DNA of 17,128 nt from an uncultured bacterium (GCA_903873095.1 CAIQMU010000081.1:1-17128); one strand, 5' to 3'; numbered from the stretch's first letter, positions 1-6,926 are shown. The notes: generated by a model from the sequence alone, not told the origin. Translations and numbers: made by a program.

Positions 1-423
1 GATCTCGGACGAACACCCCTTCCGGAAGAAATTGCTATGGAGATGGGGCTCGAGGTTGAAAAGATTTACATGATCAACAAGATCAGTCAGTCGACAAAAT
101 CACTCGACGAGGCAGTTGGTTCAGGTGATGATGATAAATCAACAGCAATCGAGTTCTACAAAGACGAGTCCATCTTGTCTCCGGATAAAGAAGTATCACG
201 ACGAATTATTAAGGATCAGTTCCAAGAAATTCTAAATGATCTTTCTCCGAAGGAACAGAAAATTATCGAGATGCGTTATGGTATTCATGATGGCATCAGT
301 CACACCCTTGAAGAAGTTGGAAAAGAATTTGCGGTAACTCGTGAACGTATTCGACAGATCGAGGCGAAGGTGCACGATAAGATTCGAGCGAATGAGAAGG
401 TGATGAAATTGAAGGATTATTAG
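1..423 (+). CDS. rpoD: RNA polymerase primary sigma factor, C-terminal part (partial)
   Basis: The reading frame is open from base 1, so the gene starts upstream of the window and only about 140 codons are present. The first residues (LGRTPLPEEIAMEMGL) are typical of sigma-70 region 3. The rest is region 4: the LSPKEQKIIEMRYG segment of 4.1, then the 4.2 helix-turn-helix with TLEEVGKEF and VTRERIRQIEAK, which contacts the -35 element. An acidic DDD/KDES linker lies between regions 3 and 4. Role (known for the family): promoter recognition by RNA polymerase for housekeeping genes. The extended -10 promoters seen throughout this window are what such a sigma would read, although the region 3.0 residues that contact TG lie outside the window. 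The gene ends with TAG and is followed by its own downstream promoter and a terminator. Identification is firm; only the N-terminal part is missing. Confidence 0.94.
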   Translation, partial: DLGRTPLPEEIAMEMGLEVEKIYMINKISQSTKSLDEAVGSGDDDKSTAIEFYKDESILSPDKEVSRRIIKDQFQEILNDLSPKEQKIIEMRYGIHDGISHTLEEVGKEFAVTRERIRQIEAKVHDKIRANEKVMKLKDY

Positions 424-427
424 TCTC

Positions 428-455
428 TTGACTTCGTTTCTGAATTTGCTAACAT
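428..455 (+). promoter_or_regulatory. Orphan extended -10 promoter behind rpoD
   Basis: A -35 TTGACT (428-433) is followed after 16 nt by TAACAT (450-455), which is preceded by TGC, an extended -10. Predicted start near 461-463. No ORF follows on this strand before the terminator at 513-546, so the product would be a small RNA. Confidence 0.5.
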
Positions 456-460
456 GTCCA

Positions 461-546
461 TGTGCCTGTGAAGCGCTAGCTTTATTCGGGTTCAAACTGA
501 AGGCAGGCATAATAAAAAACCCACCGAAAGGTGGATTTTTTATTAC
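461..546 (+). ncRNA. Candidate small RNA with three-way junction
   Basis: The stretch between the promoter at 428-455 and the terminator at 513-546 folds compactly by eye. A closing helix pairs 461-468 with 504-511 (8 bp, one G-U). Inside are hairpin 471-482 (AAGC, loop GCTA, GCTT) and hairpin 485-501 (TTCGG/CTGAA around a 7-nt loop GTTCAAA). These are separated by 2-nt linkers, giving a three-way junction. The terminator hairpin follows. The predicted length is about 85 nt. It is not a tRNA: the arms are too few and the loop residues do not sit in tRNA positions. No family is recognised and no function is claimed. It could also be an incidental fold in the rpoD 3' region. Confidence 0.42.
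513..546. terminator. Bidirectional intrinsic terminator
   Basis: CCACC (521-525), loop GAAA, GGTGG (530-534), flanked by an A run on the left and a T run on the right. It serves the plus-strand unit at 428-546 and rpoD, and also the convergent minus-strand gene ending at 550. Confidence 0.85.
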
Positions 547-549
547 TTT

Positions 550-1011
550 TTAATCATACTCAGGATCACCTCTCATATATTTACCGTCTCGTTGTGGACT
601 AGTTGAATAATAAGGAATAATACTCCAAAAATGCAAATGCCCATTTCCTATCTTTCTTAGAATAACTTTTATTTTTTTATTTTCAATAATCGCGATAAGT
701 CCCCAGTAGGAGATTGTCTTTGTCTTCAATGTTTTTCGCCCCTTATTCCAAGAAATCAATTCTTTTTGAATTTCTTCAAATTCCTGAAAAGTTGTTGTTT
801 TTGAAATAATTTTTACTGCCATAGCAAGTATTTGAAATCTTGGTATTTGCTCAAAACGAGGACGTTCAATATTTCCTTTCTTATAAATAATATGATTAAA
901 ACCTCGTGAATTGAAATGAACTTCCAATTCTAGTGCTGGGCATTGAATAGCTTTCAAGTTCATAAAATATTCATTCGCGTCTTTTCTAATTTGATAATAA
1001 TCTGGTTCCAT
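550..1011 (-). CDS. Small nuclease-like protein (possible BECR-fold), function unproven
   Basis: A 153-aa soluble protein with no signal peptide or membrane segment. It begins with a charged helix, then a stretch with CPALELEVHFNSRGFNHIIYKK, a helix rich in hydrophobics (RFQILAMAVKII), and a C-terminal half with KIKVILRKIGNG followed by HLHFWSIIP. This order (strand with Phe, helix with conserved His, Arg-containing helix, then basic strands ending in an FWS-P motif) resembles small phage/toxin nucleases of the barnase-EndoU-colicin-RelE (BECR) group, from memory only. H37 or so and the Arg/Lys of the second half are the candidate active-site residues. The gene converges on rpoD. It starts 7 nt after its -10 box, so the mRNA should be leaderless, and it has the same promoter module as the MazF-like gene at 11102-11521. 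No antitoxin partner is adjacent. The gene call is sound; the fold assignment is tentative. Confidence 0.7.
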   Translation of the reverse strand: MEPDYYQIRKDANEYFMNLKAIQCPALELEVHFNSRGFNHIIYKKGNIERPRFEQIPRFQILAMAVKIISKTTTFQEFEEIQKELISWNKGRKTLKTKTISYWGLIAIIENKKIKVILRKIGNGHLHFWSIIPYYSTSPQRDGKYMRGDPEYD

Positions 1012-1051
1012 GGGGGACAGTATACAAAAGAGAGATAAAGAAAAAATAAAG
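1009..1051 (-). promoter_or_regulatory. Shared promoter module, copy A (leaderless start)
   Basis: Read on the minus strand: CTTTATT (1051-1045), 5 nt, TTTATCTC (1039-1032), 7 nt, -10 TATACT (1024-1019), 7 nt ending in CCCCC, then ATG (1011). The 17-nt upstream position holds only ATTTTT, a poor -35. The TTTATCTC octamer lies in the -35/-10 spacer, where an operator would act. The same elements in the same register precede the genes starting at 11521 (minus) and 16485 (plus). Confidence 0.6.
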
Positions 1052-1062
1052 AAATTTATTCC

Positions 1063-1089
1063 AAAAACCCTTGCGAGGCAAGGGTTTTT
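1063..1089. terminator. Perfect hairpin terminator between divergent genes
   Basis: AAAAACCCTTGC (1063-1074), loop GAG, GCAAGGGTTTTT (1078-1089): a perfect 12-bp stem with A/T ends on both sides. It lies between the promoters of two divergent genes, so it cannot end either of their messages. It may insulate the promoter at 1009-1051 from transcription entering from the right. The MazF-like gene has a hairpin in the equivalent upstream place. Confidence 0.7.
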
Positions 1090-1096
1090 GAGTGTA

Positions 1097-1125
1097 TTGA
1101 CTTATTAATTTAAATATGTTAGACT
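1097..1125 (+). promoter_or_regulatory. Strong extended -10 promoter
   Basis: -35 TTGACT (1097-1102), 17-nt spacer, TAGACT (1120-1125) preceded by TGT. The predicted start near 1132 gives a leader of about 39 nt to the ATG at 1171. Confidence 0.7.
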
Positions 1126-1170
1126 TGTCTTGTAAATAAATTGATCTTTAACCAATTAAATATAAATAAA

Positions 1171-1434
1171 ATGAAAAAGTTATTTAAAAGTCTTTTCTGC
1201 GAACTGATAAATATGGTAGAGACATTCATATTCATTCTGACAATTACCATTCCGGTAGCTGTTGCATTATCCGCAATGTTTCTTGCTGTAAGCTATCCAG
1301 TTATTAAATACCATGATCATCAACAAGCGATCATCGAAAAACATGATAGTGCTACATGGACTGCCTACTCCCAAACCGACGAGTATAAGCACAATCAAGT
1401 GTTGTACGCCAAATGGCTTGGAAGAGAGAAATAG
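1171..1434 (+). CDS. Small single-pass membrane protein, unknown function
   Basis: An 87-aa protein starting at the ATG of MKKLFKSLF. A TTG at 1141 in the same frame would add 10 residues, but ATG fits the promoter (start near 1132) and the basic N-terminus better. Residues about 12-40 form one long hydrophobic segment (FIFILTITIPVAVALSAMFL), followed by a polar 45-residue tail with H, E, Y and K. No Shine-Dalgarno is seen. It is monocistronic, with its own promoter (1097-1125) and terminator (1454-1487). The family is not recognised. Confidence 0.72.
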   Translation: MKKLFKSLFCELINMVETFIFILTITIPVAVALSAMFLAVSYPVIKYHDHQQAIIEKHDSATWTAYSQTDEYKHNQVLYAKWLGREK

Positions 1435-1453
1435 TATTTGCTCTAAAGTTTTC

Positions 1454-1487
1454 AAACCGCATCTTGAGAAAGATGCGGTTTTTATTT
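1454..1487 (+). terminator. Intrinsic terminator
   Basis: AAACCGCATCTT (1454-1465), loop GAGA, AAGATGCGGTTT (1470-1481), then a T-rich run. A perfect 12-bp stem with a tetraloop, about 20 nt after the stop of the small membrane protein. Confidence 0.92.
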
Positions 1488-1508
1488 TGAAAAAGAGGGA
1501 AGTTGGGG

Positions 1509-1537
1509 CTGACAAATGGGGTGTTTTGTGATAGACT
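1509..1537 (+). promoter_or_regulatory. Extended -10 promoter of the glycosyltransferase gene
   Basis: -35 CTGACA (1509-1514), 17-nt spacer, TAGACT (1532-1537) preceded by TGA. Only 13 nt separate the -10 from the ATG at 1551, so the 5' leader would be about 6 nt and cannot carry a Shine-Dalgarno. Confidence 0.72.
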
Positions 1538-1550
1538 GAGCATCTAATTT

Positions 1551-2789
1551 ATGGACATCGTCCGATCGATTTTCACCTATACGGCCTTATTTTTATCACT
1601 CTATTTCCAAGTGTTTTTGCTTTTGACGTATTTTGGTTGGAGAAAAAAGGGAATGGAAGATGTTCCTGGATATAAATCAGATGCCAATCTACCAAGTGTT
1701 TCAATCATGGTTCCATGTTACAACGAGGAACGAACCGTAAAAAAAACAATTACATCACTTCTTGAATTAAATTACCCTCGCGAAAAATTAAACATCATTG
1801 TGATCGACGATGGATCAAAAGATTCAACATGGCAGGTTGTTCAAGAATTTGCAGACAATCCAAGTGTCACACTTCTCCACAAAGAAAACGAAGGAAGTAA
1901 ATTCTCTGCGCTCAATTTTGGACTAAAACACGTACACACTGAAATCGTCGGATGTTTGGATGCTGACTCACGTGTTGATTCAGAAGCCCTGCGTCATTCA
2001 GTACAATGGTTCTCGCGCGACGATGTGTATGGTGTCGTACCATCAATGGTTATCGATTCGCCAAAATCAATCATGCAGTATATGCAAAAAGTTGAGTACG
2101 AACTCTCAACGTATTTGCGTCAGGCACTGCATCGCATGGAGTCGTTATATGTTGCACCAGGGCCACTTACCTTGTTTAGAAAAGAAGTCTTCGATAAACT
2201 TGGCCCCTATAGACAAGCTCATCACACCGAAGACTTGGAAATCGCGCTTCGCATGCAGATTGCGGGAATGCGACTGGTACATGCGCAAGAAAGTCTTGTG
2301 TACACCCACGGTCCGCGTACGTGGCCACAACTCTTGAAACAGCGTGTTCGTTGGACCTATGGATTCCTAAAAAATATCCAAGATTATCGCAAGTATGTTT
2401 TTTTTGGAGAACTTGGCGATTTGAGTATTTTTATTCTTCCTCTCGGTTTTGTTTCAATTATTATTTCTGTTGTTGCGCTTCCTATTTTACTCATCAACCT
2501 GATTACCTCAATTGGAAATGAGGCTCAACAGATTGCAGTGTCTGGAATTCATGTGCACGCACCATCGTTTGATATTTTTACTATTCCAAGTCAGGCGTAC
2601 GCACTTCTTGGAATTGTGTCCCTTGGAATTTTGATCGCAACAATCATTATTGCGCGCAAGGTTATTTTGAAAAAACCTATTTTATCACTTGATCTTGTAA
2701 CACTTATTATTTATCCGTTTTTCTCGGGTTGGTGGTCAGCAAAGTCACTTTATAATGCAGTGACTTCAAAACAGGATTCTTGGAAATAA
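1551..2789 (+). CDS. Membrane glycosyltransferase, family 2 (processive synthase type)
   Basis: A 412-aa protein with an N-terminal membrane helix (about 8-28), a cytosolic GT-A domain and about three C-terminal membrane helices (roughly 285-315, 345-370, 375-400). GT2 signatures are in order: SIMVPCYNEE at the start of the domain, VIDDGSKDST near 84, LDADS near 135 (the DxD that binds the metal and nucleotide sugar), HHTED near 225 (catalytic base) and QRVRW near 264 (the Q/RxxRW motif of processive enzymes). This layout matches cellulose/hyaluronan/poly-N-acetylglucosamine synthases, which polymerise and export a sugar chain. The actual sugar cannot be read from sequence. The length is normal for the family. 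Promoter at 1509-1537, near-leaderless start. The next gene follows 34 nt downstream and may be cotranscribed, placing this gene in a cell-envelope group with the secreted proteins behind it. Confidence 0.93.
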   Translation: MDIVRSIFTYTALFLSLYFQVFLLLTYFGWRKKGMEDVPGYKSDANLPSVSIMVPCYNEERTVKKTITSLLELNYPREKLNIIVIDDGSKDSTWQVVQEFADNPSVTLLHKENEGSKFSALNFGLKHVHTEIVGCLDADSRVDSEALRHSVQWFSRDDVYGVVPSMVIDSPKSIMQYMQKVEYELSTYLRQALHRMESLYVAPGPLTLFRKEVFDKLGPYRQAHHTEDLEIALRMQIAGMRLVHAQESLVYTHGPRTWPQLLKQRVRWTYGFLKNIQDYRKYVFFGELGDLSIFILPLGFVSIIISVVALPILLINLITSIGNEAQQIAVSGIHVHAPSFDIFTIPSQAYALLGIVSLGILIATIIIARKVILKKPILSLDLVTLIIYPFFSGWWSAKSLYNAVTSKQDSWK

Positions 2790-2823
2790 GTATTACTTGT
2801 TATTAATTATTTTTTATTATTGT

Positions 2824-3552
2824 ATGGAATCACATCCTCGTAAAATTGAATGGATCAAGTATGTCGTGACGTTTTTGATTACGGCAGGACTTTTTGTCAC
2901 GGTGTTTTATATCAGTCGCGTTATCAGTGAAAAGCGTGTTGCTGAAATTCAGTCGATTCAAAATAACATCTCACTTGATTTGTTGTCATCTGAAACGCAG
3001 TTTTCGCTTCTTAATGAATCTGATTGTTCGCAAGATGGTAATTCTATCTTGGCGCCGGAACTTGGTCAGATGGGGGACAGATTGTCTGGAATGGAAACGG
3101 ATCTTGGTCCAAATAGTAAAGACGTGATTAATCTCAAAGAATATTATTCGCTTCTTGAAATCAAAGATTACATGCTCGCGCGTGAATTTGCGCAGAAATG
3201 TAATGTGAAACCTATCACAGTCATTTATTTCTACAAGAATGATAACTGCGATGATTGTACAAAACAAGGCTATGTTCTAACCGCACTTCGTGATCAGTAT
3301 CCAACACTTCGCGTCTATTCATTTGATGCGGACCTTAACCTTTCGGCGATTGATACACTTGAACAGATTACCCATGTTTCAAGTACAGTGCCGACACTTG
3401 TTATTGATGGGCAAGTTTATACGGGATTCCAATCGATTGATGATGTGACGAAAGTTCTTGCGCCGCAACTCAAGAAACTCCAAGCTGATGCCAAGAAAGC
3501 CGCAGCTGAAACACAGACTACAGAGGTAATTGGAGTAGATATAACAAACTAA
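2824..3552 (+). CDS. Membrane-anchored thioredoxin-like protein with CxxC
   Basis: A 242-aa protein. I take ATG 2824 (MESHPRKIEW) rather than the in-frame TTG at 2797. Residues 13-33 form an N-terminal membrane anchor. About residues 38-115 are polar and probably helical, acting as a spacer. From about 125 there is a thioredoxin-like fold: strand ITVIYFYKN, then C142-D-D-C145 at the helix start, later strand TLRVYSFDAD, and VPTLVI near 190, which supplies the cis-proline, followed by a glycine-rich strand VYTGF. The last 25 residues are an Ala/Lys/Gln-rich tail. Likely role: thiol-disulfide exchange or disulfide formation outside the membrane, helping proteins such as the Cys-containing secreted protein encoded next. 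The acidic DD between the cysteines is unusual compared with GP or PH. A terminator follows directly. No clear promoter of its own was found, so it is probably transcribed with the glycosyltransferase. Confidence 0.82.
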   Translation: MESHPRKIEWIKYVVTFLITAGLFVTVFYISRVISEKRVAEIQSIQNNISLDLLSSETQFSLLNESDCSQDGNSILAPELGQMGDRLSGMETDLGPNSKDVINLKEYYSLLEIKDYMLAREFAQKCNVKPITVIYFYKNDNCDDCTKQGYVLTALRDQYPTLRVYSFDADLNLSAIDTLEQITHVSSTVPTLVIDGQVYTGFQSIDDVTKVLAPQLKKLQADAKKAAAETQTTEVIGVDITN

Positions 3553-3560
3553 TCAATAAT

Positions 3561-3590
3561 AAAACACCAATCTTGTTGGTGTTTTATTAT
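3561..3590 (+). terminator. Intrinsic terminator
   Basis: AAAACACCAA (3561-3570), loop TCTTG, TTGGTGTTTT (3576-3585), then a T-rich stretch. It ends the glycosyltransferase/thioredoxin unit. Its right arm overlaps the -35 region of the next promoter. Confidence 0.9.
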
Positions 3591-3604
3591 TTTATTGTTA
3601 TAAT
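3576..3604 (+). promoter_or_regulatory. Extended -10 promoter of the secreted protein, overlapping a terminator
   Basis: TATAAT (3599-3604) preceded by TGT is a consensus extended -10. Exactly 17 nt upstream is TTGGTG (3576-3581), a partial -35 embedded in the terminator stem. Predicted start near 3611. Confidence 0.65.
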
Positions 3605-3646
3605 TCTTGCATTAGTAATAGTAATATGTTCCACCGAGTACCTTTT

Positions 3647-6439
3647 ATGTTTAAATCTTTTATTAAAAAATATCTTATAACATTCACTCTTTGTTTGATT
3701 GTTGTGTTTAGTGTGACTGTCCACAATATCGCATATGCGCAGATGGCGCCACCCACCGTTTCAAGCGGAAGTGTTACCTGTGATACTGCAAATGATTGTT
3801 TGCCATCAGCCAGGGATGCCACTTATGATGTCTCGTTCACAACAACTGACCATACACCAACAAGCCAGATACAAGTAACCTTTCCGACCGGATATTCAGT
3901 GGATGGGGCTTACAGTTCTTTTGCGCTCCTTCCGACCAGTGGCACGATCACGGTCAACGGTTCGCCTGTCAGTTCTGTTTCCGTGAATGCAGTTTCTAAT
4001 GTACTTACGCTAACGTTGGCTACTCCTACGGATCTTTCCACTGGTACTGTTACCTTTTCAGTGTTTATTCATGCATATAGCTCTATGTATCCAACGAATC
4101 CAAGCACGCTTGGAACAACCGGCGTCTTTTCGATCGCCGTAACCGATACGAACAGTAATACGTTCGCCGACACCAGCGTCCCTGGAGTGACCATAGCCAC
4201 CGCTCAGCCAATCTCAAACTTCGCGGTTTCAGGAAATTCGTCCGCTGATCTTGAATCCGGAGCAAATCCCGCTGAATACGAAGTTTCATTCGATACGACC
4301 GAAGCCATAGCTGGTGCTCCTTCGGGTGACACTATCGCTCTCACGTTCCCGTCGGGATATTCAATTCCACAAGGTTCGATTTCGACGAAAGCTATTTGCT
4401 CCCAGCCATCTTGTCAATATGGAAGAGGCAGCCTCTTAGCCCATTTCGGTATGGCAAATGGCAGCATCCAAGTTTCAAGCGTTACGGGTTTGGGTAACAC
4501 GTTGACGCTCGGTCTTTCGCAAAGTAATCAAGAATTCCCTCCGGAGACCGTATCGTTTTATTTAATGAATGAAAGTGAAGTAATGGGTGGATCGGCAGAT
4601 GTTAGTAATCCTACCACTCTTGGGACGACCGGAACATTCTCAATGTCCGTCGACGGAGGCACCGCGGTAACCGCACCTGGCGTCACGATAACCCAAGCAC
4701 CTGATCATCTTGTTTTCACGACACAGCCAAGTTGTTCCGCCGAAAACGATCCGGAAAATCCGGGAGACTGTATTTCAGGTGAAGCATTCTCGACACAGCC
4801 TGTCGTAACGGTCGAGGATTACACCGGCGCGACCGATACGAATTACAACGGCAACGTAACGATCTTCCTCGGCAGTGGGCAGGGAACCCTTTCGGGAACC
4901 CTTACGGAGCAGGCTGTGAACGGTGTTGCGACGTTCACGAATGTGAATTATCATGCGGGACAAGATCGTGAATCGTTTATCCTCGGCGCCAACGCAACCG
5001 ACGGTTCAGGTCAAGGAGAAACCGGAATCACCAACGGCACCGCCAACTCATTCAGGTCTGACGTCGTTGCGACGAGGTTCAAACTAACTGATCAAAAGGA
5101 TGATTCGGACGGAACCATCACTCTTCCCGCAGGAGGTGGAGGTTATGGTCGTAGTGGAATTTTTCATATTATTCCAACCGATGCAGATGGAAATGTTACT
5201 GATACGGATTATAATCCAAGTAGTGAAACGTTTACATTGAAAGATTCAAACGGAGCTCTCTTGTCGACACATAGTTCACCGAATGACACTACACCTACAA
5301 TTTCAAGTTCAAGTTCTATTGCCAACAGTATTTCAAGTGGAGGAAATGGATTCGTATCTATAACTCTCACAAAGGCGGAAACACTTGGGCCGATCACGGT
5401 TTCAGATGGAACAATTTCTGGAAGTTCGGATCCCGTTGATGTCGTCACGGGAAACATAGGAGGATTCACTGTCACGCCTTCGACAACGACCCCTCAGGCA
5501 GGGACACCGTTCGGAATCACAGCCGCTGCAATGGACCGGTACGGAAACGTCCTCAATGCAGCAAACACACAAGGCCAGACTTATACTGGTACGGTATTCA
5601 TCACGACGAATGCCGCAACACCTTACAGCCTGAGCCCTTCCATCTATACGTTCAAACAATCTGATGACGGGACAAAAACGTTTAATGGTCTTATTACGAT
5701 CAACAATGCCCAAACGGGTATCTTGATCACCGTACAGGATCAACATTATGATCCTGATAAAAATCCCTATTCAATCGGAAATTCGACAAGCCTCAATGTC
5801 TCAGCACCGGCACCAGTTGCCAGTTCGGGTGGAGGTGGAGGTGGATCAGTATCAATTGGCGGAGGTGCAACAGCATCTTCTCCAAATTCTGCCATTATAA
5901 ATAATGGTGCTATCTCAACTCAAAGTTCACAAGTTACACTAACATTGTTTACGCAAACAGGAACTAAGATGATGATTTCGAACACTGCTGATTTTGCAGG
6001 AGCGGTTTGGGAACCATACACCTTAACAAAACAGTGGACACTTTCATCTGGAAATGGACAAAAAACAGTATATGTAAAATTTATGGACGCAACAGGTGCT
6101 GTAAGTGCTATAAATCAGAGTATGATTACTCTTGAAACTTTGGTAGTTCAAACAACTCCAGAGTCAGTTACTACTCCTACAGTTTCAACAAATCAAACTC
6201 TTTTTTCTAAGAATCTCAAAATGGGTATGTCTGATCCCGAAGTAAAACTCTTGCAAAAATATCTTAATGCTCACGGGTTTGTTGTTGCAAAATCGGGAGT
6301 AGGGTCTTCAGGACATGAAAATAATTATTTTGGAGCGCTTACTAAAAAAGCAGTCAGTAAATTACAAAAGACAAACGGTATGACTGCTGATGGGGTGATT
6401 GGTTCAAAAACAAGAAAATATTTGAATACGCAATCATAA
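3647..6439 (+). CDS. Large secreted multi-domain surface protein with C-terminal peptidoglycan-binding domain
   Basis: 930 aa from ATG 3647. An ATG at 3626 would add seven residues before the signal peptide. The signal peptide has KK, a hydrophobic core and a cleavage site after AYA near residue 31. Then come repeated beta domains: two related ones (about 37-185 and 188-350, both with an F-P-x-G-Y-S strand and ending GVTI), an Ig-like domain opening with DHLVFTTQPSC (about 351-470) and two further beta domains (about 471-605 and 605-722). A glycine/serine linker follows (about 727-745), then a domain containing VKF and MMISNTADF, of the kind found in bacterial surface proteins (about 745-835). 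The last 75 residues (about 855-930) are a PG_binding_1-like repeat with EVKLLQKYLNAHGF and NYFGALTKKAVSKLQ ending VIGSKTRKYL. Probable role: cell-surface adhesion or structure, tethered to the wall. Cysteines occur in pairs in domains 1-3. Base composition changes along the gene (see findings). Own promoter and terminator. Confidence 0.88.
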   Translation: MFKSFIKKYLITFTLCLIVVFSVTVHNIAYAQMAPPTVSSGSVTCDTANDCLPSARDATYDVSFTTTDHTPTSQIQVTFPTGYSVDGAYSSFALLPTSGTITVNGSPVSSVSVNAVSNVLTLTLATPTDLSTGTVTFSVFIHAYSSMYPTNPSTLGTTGVFSIAVTDTNSNTFADTSVPGVTIATAQPISNFAVSGNSSADLESGANPAEYEVSFDTTEAIAGAPSGDTIALTFPSGYSIPQGSISTKAICSQPSCQYGRGSLLAHFGMANGSIQVSSVTGLGNTLTLGLSQSNQEFPPETVSFYLMNESEVMGGSADVSNPTTLGTTGTFSMSVDGGTAVTAPGVTITQAPDHLVFTTQPSCSAENDPENPGDCISGEAFSTQPVVTVEDYTGATDTNYNGNVTIFLGSGQGTLSGTLTEQAVNGVATFTNVNYHAGQDRESFILGANATDGSGQGETGITNGTANSFRSDVVATRFKLTDQKDDSDGTITLPAGGGGYGRSGIFHIIPTDADGNVTDTDYNPSSETFTLKDSNGALLSTHSSPNDTTPTISSSSSIANSISSGGNGFVSITLTKAETLGPITVSDGTISGSSDPVDVVTGNIGGFTVTPSTTTPQAGTPFGITAAAMDRYGNVLNAANTQGQTYTGTVFITTNAATPYSLSPSIYTFKQSDDGTKTFNGLITINNAQTGILITVQDQHYDPDKNPYSIGNSTSLNVSAPAPVASSGGGGGGSVSIGGGATASSPNSAIINNGAISTQSSQVTLTLFTQTGTKMMISNTADFAGAVWEPYTLTKQWTLSSGNGQKTVYVKFMDATGAVSAINQSMITLETLVVQTTPESVTTPTVSTNQTLFSKNLKMGMSDPEVKLLQKYLNAHGFVVAKSGVGSSGHENNYFGALTKKAVSKLQKTNGMTADGVIGSKTRKYLNTQS

Positions 6440-6457
6440 GAAATATATAAGAATTAA

Positions 6458-6490
6458 AAAACCTACATCATTGATGTAGGTTTTGTGTTT
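6458..6490 (+). terminator. Intrinsic terminator
   Basis: AAAACCTACATCA (6458-6470) pairs with TGATGTAGGTTTT (6472-6484), followed by GTGTTTTT. It lies about 20 nt after the stop of the surface protein gene. Confidence 0.9.
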
Positions 6491-6501
6491 TTATATAGTA
6501 A

Positions 6502-6529
6502 TTGACTTCTTTTTCCATTCTGATATAAT
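6502..6529 (+). promoter_or_regulatory. Strong extended -10 promoter of the structured RNA
   Basis: -35 TTGACT (6502-6507), 16-nt spacer, consensus TATAAT (6524-6529) preceded by TGA. Predicted start near 6536. This is one of the two best -10 boxes in the window, and no coding gene follows for about 400 nt. Confidence 0.8.
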
Positions 6530-6535
6530 CTTAAA

Positions 6536-6881
6536 GATTATGTTCCCTCGGAAGAAAATAAACTAATGATTACCGTAGACGCGAATACGGTAGAAGGCCA
6601 AACCTGACATATCTTCGGATAGGAAAGGGAGTTGGAGGATCTCCGATATTGAATGGAGACAAAGAGAGATGATCCTAATACGATCTTCAATCTGCAACGG
6701 CTGAAAGGCAGCCCGAGCTAATAATCCTACATAGGAGCATTCCTGAGTACCAAAGCCCTAAAAAGCTCTGGGAATTGCTGGCGAGCCTGTGACGGGAGTC
6801 ACTGCCACCAAAGCCTAAACCGAGGTACATCATCCCGTAAATCCCCCCAAGCAACCAATAGACGCAGAAGGGGATTTTTTT
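6536..6881 (+). ncRNA. Structured noncoding RNA of unrecognised family (~345 nt)
   Basis: This 345-nt stretch between a strong promoter and a terminator has no plausible ORF and is more GC-rich than its intergenic surroundings. Helices I can pair by eye: a closing helix CCTCGG 6546-6551 with CCGAGG 6820-6825; TACCGTA 6571-6577 with TACGGTA 6586-6592; TATC/GATA around a UUCG tetraloop with the C-G closing pair (6610-6621); AGGATC 6636-6641 with GATCCT 6671-6676, enclosing TCC 6642-6644 with GGA 6655-6657; GGCTG 6699-6703 with CAGCC 6709-6713; GAGCT 6715-6719 with AGCTC 6764-6768; and GTGAC 6789-6793 with GTCAC 6798-6802 around a GNRA-type GGGA loop, extended by TGGC/GCCA. Loop bases 6648-6653 (ATTGAA) can pair with 6686-6691 (TTCAAT), a pseudoknot candidate. 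It lacks the RNase P, tmRNA and SRP RNA signatures I know. It could act in trans, or be a riboswitch-like leader for the ORF at 6927. Confidence 0.72.
6839..6881 (+). terminator. Terminator of the structured RNA, with a long loop
   Basis: AAATCCCC (6839-6846) pairs with GGGGATTT (6870-6877), continuing into a T run to 6881. The loop is unusually long (23 nt) and single-stranded by eye, so it could be exposed for base pairing with a target. Confidence 0.8.
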
Positions 6882-6882
6882 C

Positions 6883-6911
6883 TTGCTAAAAAATTCTCTT
6901 CATGCTAAATT
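6883..6911 (+). promoter_or_regulatory. Putative promoter of the 59-aa ORF
   Basis: -35 TTGCTA (6883-6888), 17-nt spacer, TAAATT (6906-6911) preceded by TGC. It starts directly behind the terminator T run. The gap of 15 nt to ATG 6927 gives a leader of about 10 nt. Confidence 0.45.
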
Positions 6912-6926
6912 TCAAAAAAAGAAACC

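Noticed and set aside
485..501. tRNA T-arm or tRNA fragment (GGTTCAAAC) downstream of rpoD
   Set aside because: The stem that forms puts a G at the first loop position, and no acceptor, D-arm or anticodon arm is present.
5402..5746. Minus-strand open frames inside the surface protein gene and similar shadows elsewhere
   Set aside because: They lie opposite clear coding sequence, have arginine/serine-rich compositions typical of antisense frames, and lack promoters.
6773..6840. Resemblance of the 3' part of the structured RNA to a cobalamin riboswitch (CTGTGACGGG, GCCACC)
   Set aside because: The B12 box and the GGGAA/GGTGAAA elements are missing or out of order, and no B12-related gene follows.
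6536..6881. RNase P RNA, tmRNA or SRP RNA
   Set aside because: No GAGGAAAGTCC or GGTAAGAGC blocks (RNase P), no tag ORF or tRNA-like ends with CCA (tmRNA), and no GGAAGGAAGCAGCC-type loop (SRP).
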